A DNA stretch of 28,052 bases from Saccoglossus kowalevskii (Eukaryota; Hemichordata; Enteropneusta; Harrimaniidae), in assembly GCF_000003605.2 (NCBI RefSeq), contig NW_003131863.1:99372-127423 (forward strand). Reading direction: 5' to 3'. The first letter of the stretch is position 1. Each line of letters opens with the position of its first letter. Below are positions 9,058 through 18,854 of the stretch, piece after piece. The position numbers and the translations under genes are program-made. The notes below the pieces were generated by a model, which was given only the letters and a program-made list of their open reading frames with translations, was not told where the DNA came from and ran no database searches.

Positions 9058-12000
9058 GTAAGTAAAATACACATCATTTGTTACACCAATTACCTTCTGT
9101 TTATTACCCGATGTTAAGACCGAGCTACACAGAATAGTGGTCATACGATGCGTTAACCGTTTCCAAGGGGACATAATTTTAAGATCTGCTTTTAACATCC
9201 TCGAGCCGTGATGCCATATTTATTCAACTATGGAAACCTTCCTAACTAAACAAGTATTTGTAACAACATCACCATGCCGGGTAATCAACATGTACTTTGA
9301 AACACGTGTGTATCTATTTGGGGTTTGCGCATTGTTAACTTTGTGAAATAATGATTAAATCCACAATGACGTTTTTCAACCCTAGTTATTGGACTGTTAA
9401 GGTTGTAAACTAGGTGAAATCTACACAATGAATGAAGAAACAAAAATAGATGCACAAACGTTATTGGCAATACGTGTTCTGAAAGCTTGAATGTGGAAGT
9501 ATGTCGGCACTTGGGTATGTGTGGGTCCCCGGATATACAGGTAACCGGGTAGACAAGCAGCCGGATATTGTTTTCGCAGGGTGTTTATGCTCAAGAATCT
9601 CGTAAATTAATAATAGTACTCCTGGTATTTCATGAAATCATAAAAGTTAAATTTACATAGTCTTTTATTTTACAAAATAGAGATTAATTATTGTTGTGTC
9701 ATAATTTTACTTCAGTTTTTGTTTTATTATGTTAATCTATTCATTCTAATCATTTCTCAAAAATCGCAATCATGTTCTCACACACACGTTTCCTCGCAAT
9801 TATTAAGTGCATTCACATGAGTTTAATTTGTCAGTATGTCTAAACTTCCCCCGATTTCTCAAATATTTTCAAACCTTTATTGTCCACTGTCAGCGTGTTC
9901 GTCATCCACAAGTGAAATGTCGACAAGACATTTTTTTCGCAACTTCCATTAATTTCCACAAAGTGCGAATATTTATGTCCTTTATAAGATACGCAGTTTT
10001 AGTTAAGGTTCACATAGGGGCGTTCCTCGCAATAATATTATTACACAAACTGTTGTATAACATATAGCTGGAATGCAGTCTGCCGTATCTACGAAGTTGT
10101 TATTAATTATATTTCTGATGCAAAGGTATTATCAGGTCCNNNNNNNNNNNNNNNNNNNNNNNNNNNNNNNNNNNNNNNNNNNNNNNNNNNNNNNNNNNNN
10201 NNNNNNNNNNNNNNNNNNNNNNNNNNNNNNNNNNNNNNNNNNNNNNNNNNNNNNNNNNNNNNNNNNNNNNNNNNNNNNNNNNNNNNNNNNNNNNNNNNNN
10301 NNNNNNNNNNNNNNNNNNNNNNNNNNNNNNNNNNNNNNNNNNNNNNNNNNNNNNNNNNNNNNNNNNNNNNNNNNNNNNNNNNNNNNNNNNNNNNNNNNNN
10401 NNNNNNNNNNNNNNNNNNNNNNNNNNNNNNNNNNNNNNNNNNNNNNNNNNNNNNNNNNNNNNNNNNNNNNNNNNNNNNNNNNNNNNNNNNNNNNNNNNNN
10501 NNNNNNNNNNNNNNNNNNNNNNNNNNNNNNNNNNNNNNNNNNNGTATAAGTCACATTTAATTGAATTTGTAATTGCTAGGTAATTTAATTTATTCAAATT
10601 CAGTTAGTGACTACTATGTCATGTTCTAGTGCGTGTATGCACAAAGGAATTATCATCACATGGGATATAGCCGTAATAGTGATTACATATTGTCATAGTA
10701 AAACAAAGTGGTTTCACTATGTTAACATTTTATAATTAATATCAGTTCTATTTTAATGAATTTATAATAATATTAGAAGTCTTGATTGAATTTTAAAATG
10801 AGCTATCTTCAAGGAATGTTTAAGGGTGTGATATGTTCATGCGACGTCTGAATATAGGCCATCGCACTGTGACGTCATATGTTTACGTTTATGCCAACCT
10901 GTATGCGACTGCAATTGCTAAACAGGTCATGGAATGTCACACCAAGAACATTTGCAACCAATACAGTGTGGACATCATCTGTGATAGTAGTGACGAAGCA
11001 CACTATTAGATTTTTTATGGTGTTTCTCTGACATTGAGAAATCACCGTCTGAGCTTTGTTGGAATACAGCTTTGAATATGCAACCAGGTTGCTCAATGAA
11101 AAGGCAACACAATTTTTTTTTTAAACTTCACATGGAGCATTTTTTATGTAAGTAGACAAACAGCGAGGGCAAATATAAATGATAAACTGAAAATTATGTA
11201 CTTGAACCAGCAAAATAGCTATTGTTAAATTGCGATGGTAAATTTATCCTAGCATTTTACCGCCTAAAATATTCATCACACTCTTAAGCACGTGTTCATT
11301 AGGACGCTTGTTTGGAGCGTACTGAAGCGGGCGTCTGCTTACCGAGGCAAGGCGCTTTGCTGTGATTGTGTTTTCAAATGTCTTGTATTCCTGTTTATAT
11401 GCTTGTAATCTACCTGTACTTATATTAGAAATCAGCAAAAGAAAGCATCGAGGGTTTCAGTTAAAGTATGGTTAAAATATGGTCTACTGAGACAGGTATA
11501 ATATAAAGTATTATAATTTTTACTTCAAGTAAATCAAGTCCTTCCTGAAATTATCTCTCACGAAGAGAAAGTCCTGGTAACGACTACTGAAGAGAAAGAC
11601 CCGTCGACGACCGAAGAGAAAGACCCGTCCACGATCGAGAAGAAAGACCCAACGACGACCCAGAAGAAATACCCGATTACAACCGAGGAGAAAAATCCGA
11701 ATACGACCGAAGAGAACGACCCACTTACAGACAAAGAGAAAGGCCCAATCACAACAGATAACCCGATTTCCACCGAGGAGAATGACTCGATCACGACAAA
11801 TGAAACTAATGAATTTCTAGATGACAACACGCTGCGTGCTTCCGAACAAGGTATTGTAAACAGTGTAAATTTTTGCAATCATAAAAAAATTAGTCCAATA
11901 GTGTGCGTCAGAATTCATCGATGGGGGCGCAATTACTCACGTAGAACAATCATATTTTAGCTCATATAAAACAAGGTCAATGAACTCTTCATTTCGTTGT

Positions 12001-13998
12001 GAATGCGAACAAATATAAAACGTTCACACATGTTTCAACCAGCAGGCGAATACCGACCAACTTGAAGACAATATTTATATTCAAACATCAAAAATCGAAC
12101 ATGTAAATGTTAATTTCAACAATGCCAATTATGTTTGATCTAGAATTTGTATACCATGACCCTGTCTCTGTTCAGTGCATGCTAGCTTTAGTGATTCATT
12201 ATCCCAGTAGGTTTTATTAAACAACTGGTCACAATAAACAGCCAGAAATGTTCTTCATATCATGCACAATTGGAACTTGAAATTCAAAGGGACGAGTATG
12301 AGACAAGAAAAATACTTATATAATGTACATATTACTCGTTTTAGCCAATGGATGTGGCGTAAAATTGGCACCATTAAATAGTCTACCGGTGGTGGCGTTG
12401 GCGAGTCGACCTGGTTGTGGTAACACGTGGACGAGACATTTGATTGAAATGACGACCGGTCTGTACACAGGGAGTATATACAATAGTGGATATATGGTTG
12501 ATACCGGTAAGTATGAGTATTGCATTAAAATCGCCGCACATAGCTAGAAGTTACTTGAATATATTAAATATACACATTTTTGTTTATTCTATCCCTCTCG
12601 ATGTGTTCAACTGTTGTTTTTATATTCTACCTTAGCACGATGTGTTATCGAATGACTGATTAATTTTTTGATTGGCCGATTGAACCAAGTGAATCGCCAC
12701 CACCAGAGGGCGCGACTAGTAGAAGTGTTTTTTTCCACCGTAAATGTTATTGCAATCAGTTTATCAAAGGCGATAAACCACTGCTCATTTCGAAAAGAAT
12801 ATAACACTAGTTCAACATCACTAGATAAAACAAACGTTTGGCTTCCTTCCCGAATGTTCATACTTAAAGCTGTAAAAAACCGTACATGACAGCACGCGAT
12901 AATTTAGTGACAGTTGCTCAAATGTGGTCACGTGATCATATGTCATGTAACTTGGTATATATCAACGATAATAGAAGTAGATATAAACAATAACCATCTG
13001 TCTATCTACTGTTTATATATGTATACCATTAACATTTCACTCCATGTGTGGTTATGTTGGTGTCACACACGTCACATAGCCCAGTATAACGTGACTGAAT
13101 AAACATATACTTAACAATTACCACTTGCAGGTTTTCTTGGCGAGAGAGAAAATTATACGAACGGGCGAACAGTCGTTGTGAAGGTGCATAGATACCTCCA
13201 GACTGTTAAAGAACGATTCGAGAAAGCCATTGTATTATTCAGAAATCCGTATAATGGCTTGCTAGCTGAATACAACCGACAGAAAGGGAATTTGACGACG
13301 GGGCCGGGACCAATAGAGTCATTTATTGGAGAAGGTGAGGTCTGAATTGTTAAAGTGTATAACACATCACTCGTTAATACTGTACTGTAATTGGTCAAAA
13401 TGGTTGTGTTATGATTATAACGAATATTGCATCCTAGACTTGACATGTCTTCGTTTGCCTTTCTTTGTATCATTCAAGTACACTAAATCAGCAGAAAAGT
13501 GTGGAATTAGTGTTACGTGTGTTAAAGTGACTTTAACTGCGAGCCCAAGGTTTGCTAACAGCTCCGTAACACAAAAGGGAAATGAGCTGAAAAAATCGAC
13601 ACGTCAAAAATCAAACACGATAATATATTTTCATTTCTTTTGTTTTATAAGAATGGGTGCATTTTGTTGACTCACAAGTATGGAAATGGAACAAATTCGC
13701 TAATGTTTGGCTACTCGGCGATATACCGACTCTTGTGATCCACTATGAAGACATTCAAGATAACATGCTTCGTGAAATGCAGAGAGTCGCTCGATTTATG
13801 AACATACCTGCCAGAGTCCATTGTCTTTTGAAAGGATCTATAGGTCAATACAAGCGACCAAAACCCGATAAATACCATTTAAGAATTAACCCTTTTACTG
13901 AGAAAATGCAGACTATGATCGATGAATTGATTTCAGATACGAATAAACTGCTAAAAAGTAAAAAGTTCCCGGAAATACACATCAATACGACTGCGTAA
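8907..13998 (+). CDS. Gene B: type II membrane sulfotransferase with repeat stalk, five exons
   Basis: The predicted product is a 394-residue paralogue of gene A. Exons are 8907-9057, 11530-11850, 12345-12506, 13131-13334 and 13652-13998. All four introns have GT-AG ends and are phase 1, giving one open frame. Residues 5-23 form the signal anchor and about 52-157 a long Thr/Glu/Lys/Pro stalk built from 8-residue repeats. The catalytic domain follows, with SRPGCGNTW at 178-186, KVHR at 229-232, RNPYN at 249-253 and VIHYED in exon 5. Where gene A has KRSG, gene B has KRPK. Sequons NLT (exon 4) and NTT (C-terminus) fit a Golgi-lumen domain. Intron 1 contains the assembly gap. The expected role is PAPS-dependent sulfation of a glycan held at a distance from the membrane; the substrate is unknown. 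Confidence 0.85.
9510..9575 (+). mobile_element. Possible RNase H fragment of a retroelement
   Basis: In intron 1 of gene B one frame reads VWVPGYTGNRVDKQPDI. This resembles the WVPGHxGxxGNExADxxA motif of retroelement RNase H domains, with two or three residues missing before the Asn. It is short and isolated, so it may be chance. Confidence 0.35.
10140..10543. other. Assembly gap (404 N)
   Basis: A run of 404 undetermined bases within gene B intron 1. The apparent open frames across it are artefacts. It lies in an intron, but an unseen alternative exon or repeat could be hidden here. Confidence 0.98.
11530..11850 (+). CDS. Gene B exon 2, tandem-repeat stalk
   Basis: A 107-codon exon that leads from the membrane anchor to the catalytic domain. 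Most of it is 8-residue repeats of the TTEEKDPS type. It starts after TTCAAG. A second AG exactly 9 bp downstream (acceptor ending 11538) is also in frame and would remove three codons. The donor is CAAG|GTATT. The strand and frame are fixed by the phase match to exons 1 and 3. An apparent 106-codon minus-strand frame over the same repeat is a shadow. Confidence 0.8.
11583..11813 (+). repeat. 24-bp coding minisatellite (8-residue unit)
   Basis: The first two units are almost exact (ACGACCGAAGAGAAAGACCC core). Later ones diverge to TIEKKDP, TTQKKYPI, TTEEKNPN and TTEENDPL. Seven full units run to 11750, followed by a unit two codons short and at least one more full unit. Every length change keeps the reading frame. 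Confidence 0.9.
12345..12506 (+). CDS. Gene B exon 3, PAPS 5'-phosphosulfate binding
   Basis: It encodes ANGCGVKLAP, strand LPVVALAS and loop RPGCGNTW, then TRHLIEMTTGLYTGS. The acceptor is TCGTTTTAG and the donor G|GTAAGT. Its length matches gene A exon 3 exactly, and the two diverge only in the last ten or so residues (SGYMVDT here). Confidence 0.88.
13131..13334 (+). CDS. Gene B exon 4, PAPS 3'-phosphate region
   Basis: It carries GRTVVVKVHR, EKAIVLFRNPYN and AEYNRQ. The acceptor is CACTTGCAG and the donor G|GTGAGG, phase 1. The NLT sequon corresponds to NMT in gene A. Confidence 0.88.
13652..13998 (+). CDS. Gene B exon 5, C-terminal catalytic part and stop
   Basis: It begins EWVHFV after an unusual but valid TTTTATAAG acceptor. 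It carries DIPTLVIHYEDIQDN, a Cys-containing loop, YKRPKPD in place of the usual KRSG, and a C-terminal helix ending NTTA before TAA. Confidence 0.88.
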
Positions 13999-14980
13999 AT
14001 TATCATGTAACAGTGCGCCCAGAGTAATAAGCGATTGTCGTGATTGTTCAAATGGAGTATGTCACTGAGCATGTGACTGTGCAATATGGAAAAGAACACA
14101 CAAAATGAAAATTCAAGTCAAATGGTAAACCATTATCATCATGGATTCCGTTAAATCAACATTTTCTGAAAATGCGCAGCAATATTAAAATCTATCAAAA
14201 TTAGAACTCGAACATTGAAAAACATTTATGATTAGTAAACCATACAATGACAAATATTATTTGTAATTTTCCACTCAGCATTCTAGACTGCAGTCAACTG
14301 TATTGAAATTTAATTTAATGAATATACAAGCTCGCAATGATTGCCGGAGTTTAACTAGTCAAGTAGAACTTCTGAAATTATCAGAGATTGGATCAGAGTT
14401 CAGGGAGTCGAGATTCCTGTGCTGTTAGAGATTTCCAATTTGTGTTTAGTGCCATTGCGTTTAAGTCAACGAAAGCGTTTTAAAAGGGAGCAGAGGTCTG
14501 GCTTTTGTCACTCCGTACATGAAATTTGAGATCTATGAATGAATTCTGTCGATAAAAACAACTTGTATGGGCTGCGAAATGCCGGGTATAAAACGCGCTG
14601 TGAAGTAGACGACATACGTCCGCTTTGCCTGGCGTCATTTCGTCTCTAGAGGGTCAGTCAATGACGTCATATTCGCGCAGTTTGATCTCCTGATTTGGCG
14701 TAATGGTATTTTACTTCGGAAACCGAGTGCCGCCGATCCAGCGTTTTAACAACGTTGCGTAGTTACGAAGTTATGAATTACGGCATTATATAATATAATT
14801 CCAATATTACAATAATTATAGCTGTTAATATTTGTAGAATGCGGATGTGGTGGTATTTAATTTGGAAACTGTCTATCGCGTATCTATCGTTTTATTAATG
14901 TTTCGTAGATGTTATGGTGTTGCGATACACTAAAGTTAGTTTTTACTCGGAAAAATTTTGTTTATTATTCAAATCAGAGC
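13999..14980. other. Spacer after gene B, CpG-rich near 14600-14760
   Basis: No gene is supported. The first part should be the gene B 3' UTR, but no AATAAA is obvious and the nearest candidate is an ATTAAA-like site near 14185. From about 14600 CpG content rises and a full CRE palindrome TGACGTCA occurs at 14662-14669, which could mark a promoter patch for a gene to the right. Confidence 0.4.
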
Positions 14981-14983
14981 AAG

Positions 14984-15300
14984 ATATTATAGCGCAAGTA
15001 ATCCGATGTTTTATGTAAACATTGCAACGTGACACAGCAAATATTTACGGCCCGTATTTTTGTGAAATGTACGTGACTTGAAGGAAGTCGCTGACACGTA
15101 TTTGAACTTCAGACCCAGAATGTACATAACGCATAGTTCCGATTTATTTCAGTGCGATCTGCTATAATTCTTTTTTATTATTTGGAAATTATTGTTTATA
15201 TTAAAATGAGTGCTATAACGCAAGTCGTTTCATGATTTCACCGACAAGGCAACGTACCACAGCACATATTTGCGGCCAGCAATTTTGTGAAATCGACTAT
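14984..15300 (+). repeat. Diverged direct duplication, 226-bp offset
   Basis: Two copies of about 90 bp (14984-15072 and 15211-15300) share GCAAGT, GCAACGT, CACAGCA, ATATTT, CGGCC and TTTTGTGAAAT in the same order, with substitutions and small indels between. The second copy ends just before the ATG of the candidate anchor exon at 15322. Confidence 0.7.
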
Positions 15301-15321
15301 TCACACAGAAACATCGCTAAA

Positions 15322-15486
15322 ATGTACCAATGTTTAAATGTATTTACGTTAATAAGTTGTCTTTTTTATACAGTAACTGTAATTCATGTTCTTTTGGAGT
15401 TTAAGCGGATCGGGGCTCCCCGGCCCCTGGTAGACAAAGCAGCTCCTCGGAGCTCCGCGGATACCGGGCCCGAAACGCTGGTTTGA
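15322..15486 (+). pseudogene. Candidate signal-anchor first exon, cut short by a LINE
   Basis: An ATG opens a frame beginning MYQCLNVFTLISCLFYT followed by VTVIHVLLEFKRI. This is a single hydrophobic helix followed by basic residues, as in the first exons of genes A and B. A Pro/Ala/Asp-rich stem follows (GAPRPLVDKAAPRSS), encoded by a sharply GC-rich stretch, and then a stop at the point where LINE sequence starts. No donor site is convincing; the best is CCTG|GTAGAC near 15428. It may be the remnant of a third type II Golgi enzyme gene. It has no sequence match to A or B beyond this architecture. Confidence 0.35.
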
Positions 15487-16700
15487 TTTTGATCACCTCC
15501 CCTAGTAAAATATTCACATCAATCTTAAATAGGCGTCTTAGTTTGTGGGTGAAAGCTTTAGGAAAAATTGACGATGCTCAAGTCGGTTTTCGGAAAGGCT
15601 ATTCTACATTTGATAATGTTTTTATTTTGCAATCCGTGGTGCAGAATTACTTGTCAGGAAGAAAGGGAAATTTTACTGTACCTTTGTGGATTTCTCAAAA
15701 GCATTTGGCACCGTTGAGCGCCAAAGGTTATGGTACATTTTGTTAAAGGGTGGAGTCAAGGGGAGAATGTTTTTCTTTTCACCTTTTTCATTAATTAATT
15801 AATCTTAGCACTACAAACTTCGGGTCAAAAGGGGATACAGCTGTCATCAGATTTAGTAGAGATACATTGTTGTTTGCAGACGATGTAGTTCTATTTTGTT
15901 GTCTTGTGATTGTTTAACACGATTGTTATTTGTTACTTTCAATTTATCCAAGACTAAATTTGTTGTTTGTATAAGCGAGGGTTGAATTTCATGTGCAGAA
16001 AAATGTGTTTATAAAAGATAAACTTAATGTAGTTTCATATTACAAGTATCTTGGGGTGTTAAATTGGTTCTGTGCTTCTAAATCACTTACCCAATAAGGT
16101 AAAAGTCGTAAATGGATCTAATCAAACGCACGAAGAAATTTGACCCCCAATCTTATGACCATTTCTTCAAAATGATTCTGCCAATATTAACATATGGGTC
16201 TGAAATTTGAAGTCACCACGGTTATGAATCAATTAAAAGAGTAAAATATTTTGTTTGTAGACTATTTTAAGCTGTCTCCCAAACTGTGCGGTACTGGGAG
16301 ATTGTCGGCGTTACAAATTTTGCATAATAACAGCTAACAGAGGCGTCTAGTATTGGGCCAAATTATTACGCATGCCAAGAACAAGGTACCCCAGTAAATG
16401 TTACTTTATGCTGTACCACTTAGAGATTTCTCAATCGAGAACTAGACCAAACTGGGTCATTATTGTTAAACAACTATTATTATTATTATTGTGCAATATG
16501 CAAGAGGTTTGAAATGTTGATTTTTATTTCCAGATTGAAATGGCGTTTGTATTTTGATTGGCACGATGATATTTCAACTATTGATAAACTAAAACTATCG
16601 AAATTTCAAAATTCTTTTCGAACCCGAACAACATTTATTTTCCGTGCCTGTTCCCGCTCACAGGTGTATGTTATCGCGTTTCCGTCGCTCTTCTTTTTGT
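15480..16700 (+). mobile_element. Decayed LINE, reverse transcriptase to C-terminus
   Basis: A 5'-truncated non-LTR retrotransposon with several frameshifts. In order it shows SKIFTSILNRRLS, GFRKGYSTFDNVF, then in another frame FYCTFVDFSKAF (catalytic Asp block), LWYILLKGGVKG, LLFADDVVLF (catalytic FADD), YYKYLGV, ILPILTYGSEI and YWAKLLRMPRTRYPSKCY. A final block has DWHDDISTIDKLKLSKF. Sequence between the reverse transcriptase thumb and the FADD motif has been partly deleted. There is no ORF1, endonuclease or poly-A tail visible. It is the same type as the fragment at 1-282 and in the same orientation. Confidence 0.85.
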
Positions 16701-17319
16701 AACAAGATAGAAACCGATAGGAAAAATTGTATTGAAAAAAGTAACGGGTGATGGGTAGTAATAATGAGATAGCACGGTGGCATATTGGCCTATTACGTCA
16801 TGAAAATTACGCATACTCACCAGTCATACTGCTAGTCTAAAGAATAAATGGCTGTAGACTTGCATGTATTTGATGTATAAACCTTACGTAAGAATAATGT
16901 CAGACTCTAGTATAAAGCGGACATTTCTCAGCACGGACGTAACAGTAGCACAATAAGCGGTTGTCGCCAAAAATCCCACTGCAACTTTTAAGTTTAAGTC
17001 TTTAAAAAGACTCAGTTGAACTCTTATTTGCACTTTACCAGTTTTATGCATATCAAACTATTTATTATTACATGGGGTGTTCTTACATCATTTGCGTGTT
17101 CTTTTACAAGTTCTAAATCGACTAGCCTGGTTTAAGCTGCTACGTTGTATGACATTGGACTCAAACTTACCTTCGAGCTTACAGTACAACACGTATATAT
17201 CCATAATGAAGACTCCACATCCATGGCATTACTGCCGGTTAAAATGGCGTCTATTTGCCTGATTTTTAGACCGTCAAGTTCAGTTTAGATCATGCCACTG
17301 TGTTGGGATATATCATCAT

Positions 17320-17793
17320 TTTTCCCCTCTTATTCTTCCGTGAACTGGTACCTAGATCATGCTCCAAAATCACCCATAGAAAATGTCACCAAAAGTGACA
17401 TACAATTTGCGGATCGATGGTAACCTCTTCTTGTTCCAAATCCCGTCAAAACATTTTATTTAGCATATACTTGTTGCTATGTTACCATCCTCATAGGTGT
17501 CCAGTTAAACCATACTGTCATGTAATGCCTGTTCCTTCCAGTTTTCCAGCCTTCGTTTATCAAACAAACAAAATAGTCAGCTGACCTGGTCGTCAGTAGT
17601 TCATAAAATAAAACATTGCTTTTCTGTAATTGGATTTAAGCCAAGCGATCATTTATTCCACGATCTCCGTCTTACAGGATTAACTGATGCCATGGCTGCC
17701 ATAATTGAGCTACAGCTTGACTGGAGGTCTAAGATCTGGAAAGACCATATTTCAATACCAACATATGAACGTTTCGTTGCTACTCGGCAATAG
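17320..17793 (+). mobile_element. Decayed tyrosine recombinase (Crypton/DIRS-type) fragment
   Basis: Joined over frameshifts, the + strand matches the C-terminal catalytic half of an invertebrate tyrosine recombinase. In order: LLFFRELVPRSCSK (family pattern FFRKSNLVP), then SKSRQN, HRCPVKPYCHVMPV, PAFVYQTNKIVS, and in a second frame LTWSSVVHKIKHCFSVIGF. The HxxR box follows as HDLR (codons 17659-17670), then DAMAA and IWKDHISIPTYERF, where the nucleophilic Tyr is expected. A stop is at 17791. The box reads LRLTGLTD where active relatives have RRGGAT, and several stops break it, so it is inactive. Whether an RT-bearing DIRS or a Crypton was the source cannot be told here. The weak frame at 17077-17262 may be its upstream part. 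Confidence 0.65.
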
Positions 17794-18854
17794 GATTGTA
17801 CATTTATTTTACTAACATTATCAGCTGTTTCATTCACTCAGGTTTAATGTCTTGGACCTGGCTTTGAGGCACATTTACTACTAGTGCGATTTGTGTTTTG
17901 CACTGTTATAGCGTGAGCGCCATATATTGTCCACACTGACACCAGTTTTACAGGGTTTGTGGAGACACTGGGAAAATATTTTCCAACCAGTTCTCCACAC
18001 CGCTAACTGCTATGTTAATTTGTTAACCATTTTGAAATGTGTTAGTCTGATTACTATGTCTTGATTCGTTTAGCTCCTAGGTGCATATTCACTATGGGAT
18101 TTATGTTTTATTCGATTTAGTAAAACACTTTCTGTTTCTGACAAACTTATCATTCAGTTAGTGAATAACAATTAGTGCGCACAATCCCGTCTTTGCCCTG
18201 TTATCGTCGCACGTCACCGTGACATCATATCTATGAATTTTAATCTGTATACGTTATATTTATGAATACTGTCGTGAATTGCATATATACAATACGTGCT
18301 GGCATATATTTACACAAATTATATTGCAATTTAAAAACAACATTGAGACATACTGACATACCCCTCTTTCAAATTCCTTTGTCGCCTTTCGCCGTGTTAT
18401 CATTTGACTGTCTCCCAGAATAAATGGCGTGTTACATATAAATATACTTCGCGCAGTACTACATAACAAACAACAGGTTTGTGTTGTGATATGGTCGCAA
18501 TTGATATCAAGAGGTTACCCCGGGAAGTTACTACTTTGTTACAATGTCATGATTGGTGTAAGGTGTCCCCCTATGTTGACCATTGCAGGCACCTTTGATA
18601 TAAGAGATACAATCATATTAGAGTTTCGGAGTGAAATATATGGTACGGTCAATTTCTTAAGCCAGGAAATAAATGACACGGCTCAATTGCTAAAGTGAGG
18701 GACGTGTTTCTAAATTCAACGTAGTGTGAGCGAACAAAGGTAAGGATTTCGTGATTCCGATATTTTTGTCTTAGGATTAGTGGCACACATTAAGTACTAA
18801 AATAATGAATAATTCATCGATTTGTTCACAGCTTAGTGGTAATTGTGTACAGAT
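17794..18854. other. Spacer with no recognised feature
   Basis: Open frames at 18260-18469 (minus) and 18429-18698 (plus) show no motif, no splice support and no family likeness. I see nothing else here. Confidence 0.4.

Noticed and set aside
10073-10597. Long open frames at 10073-10597 on both strands
   Set aside because: They consist of undetermined bases in the assembly gap.
11558-11878. Minus-strand 106-codon frame rich in FSSVV
   Set aside because: It is the antisense shadow of the gene B stalk repeat; the + strand exon fits splice phase and the neighbouring exons.
12607-12889. Overlapping open frames on both strands in gene B intron 3
   Set aside because: Both lie between well-defined splice sites and show no motif.
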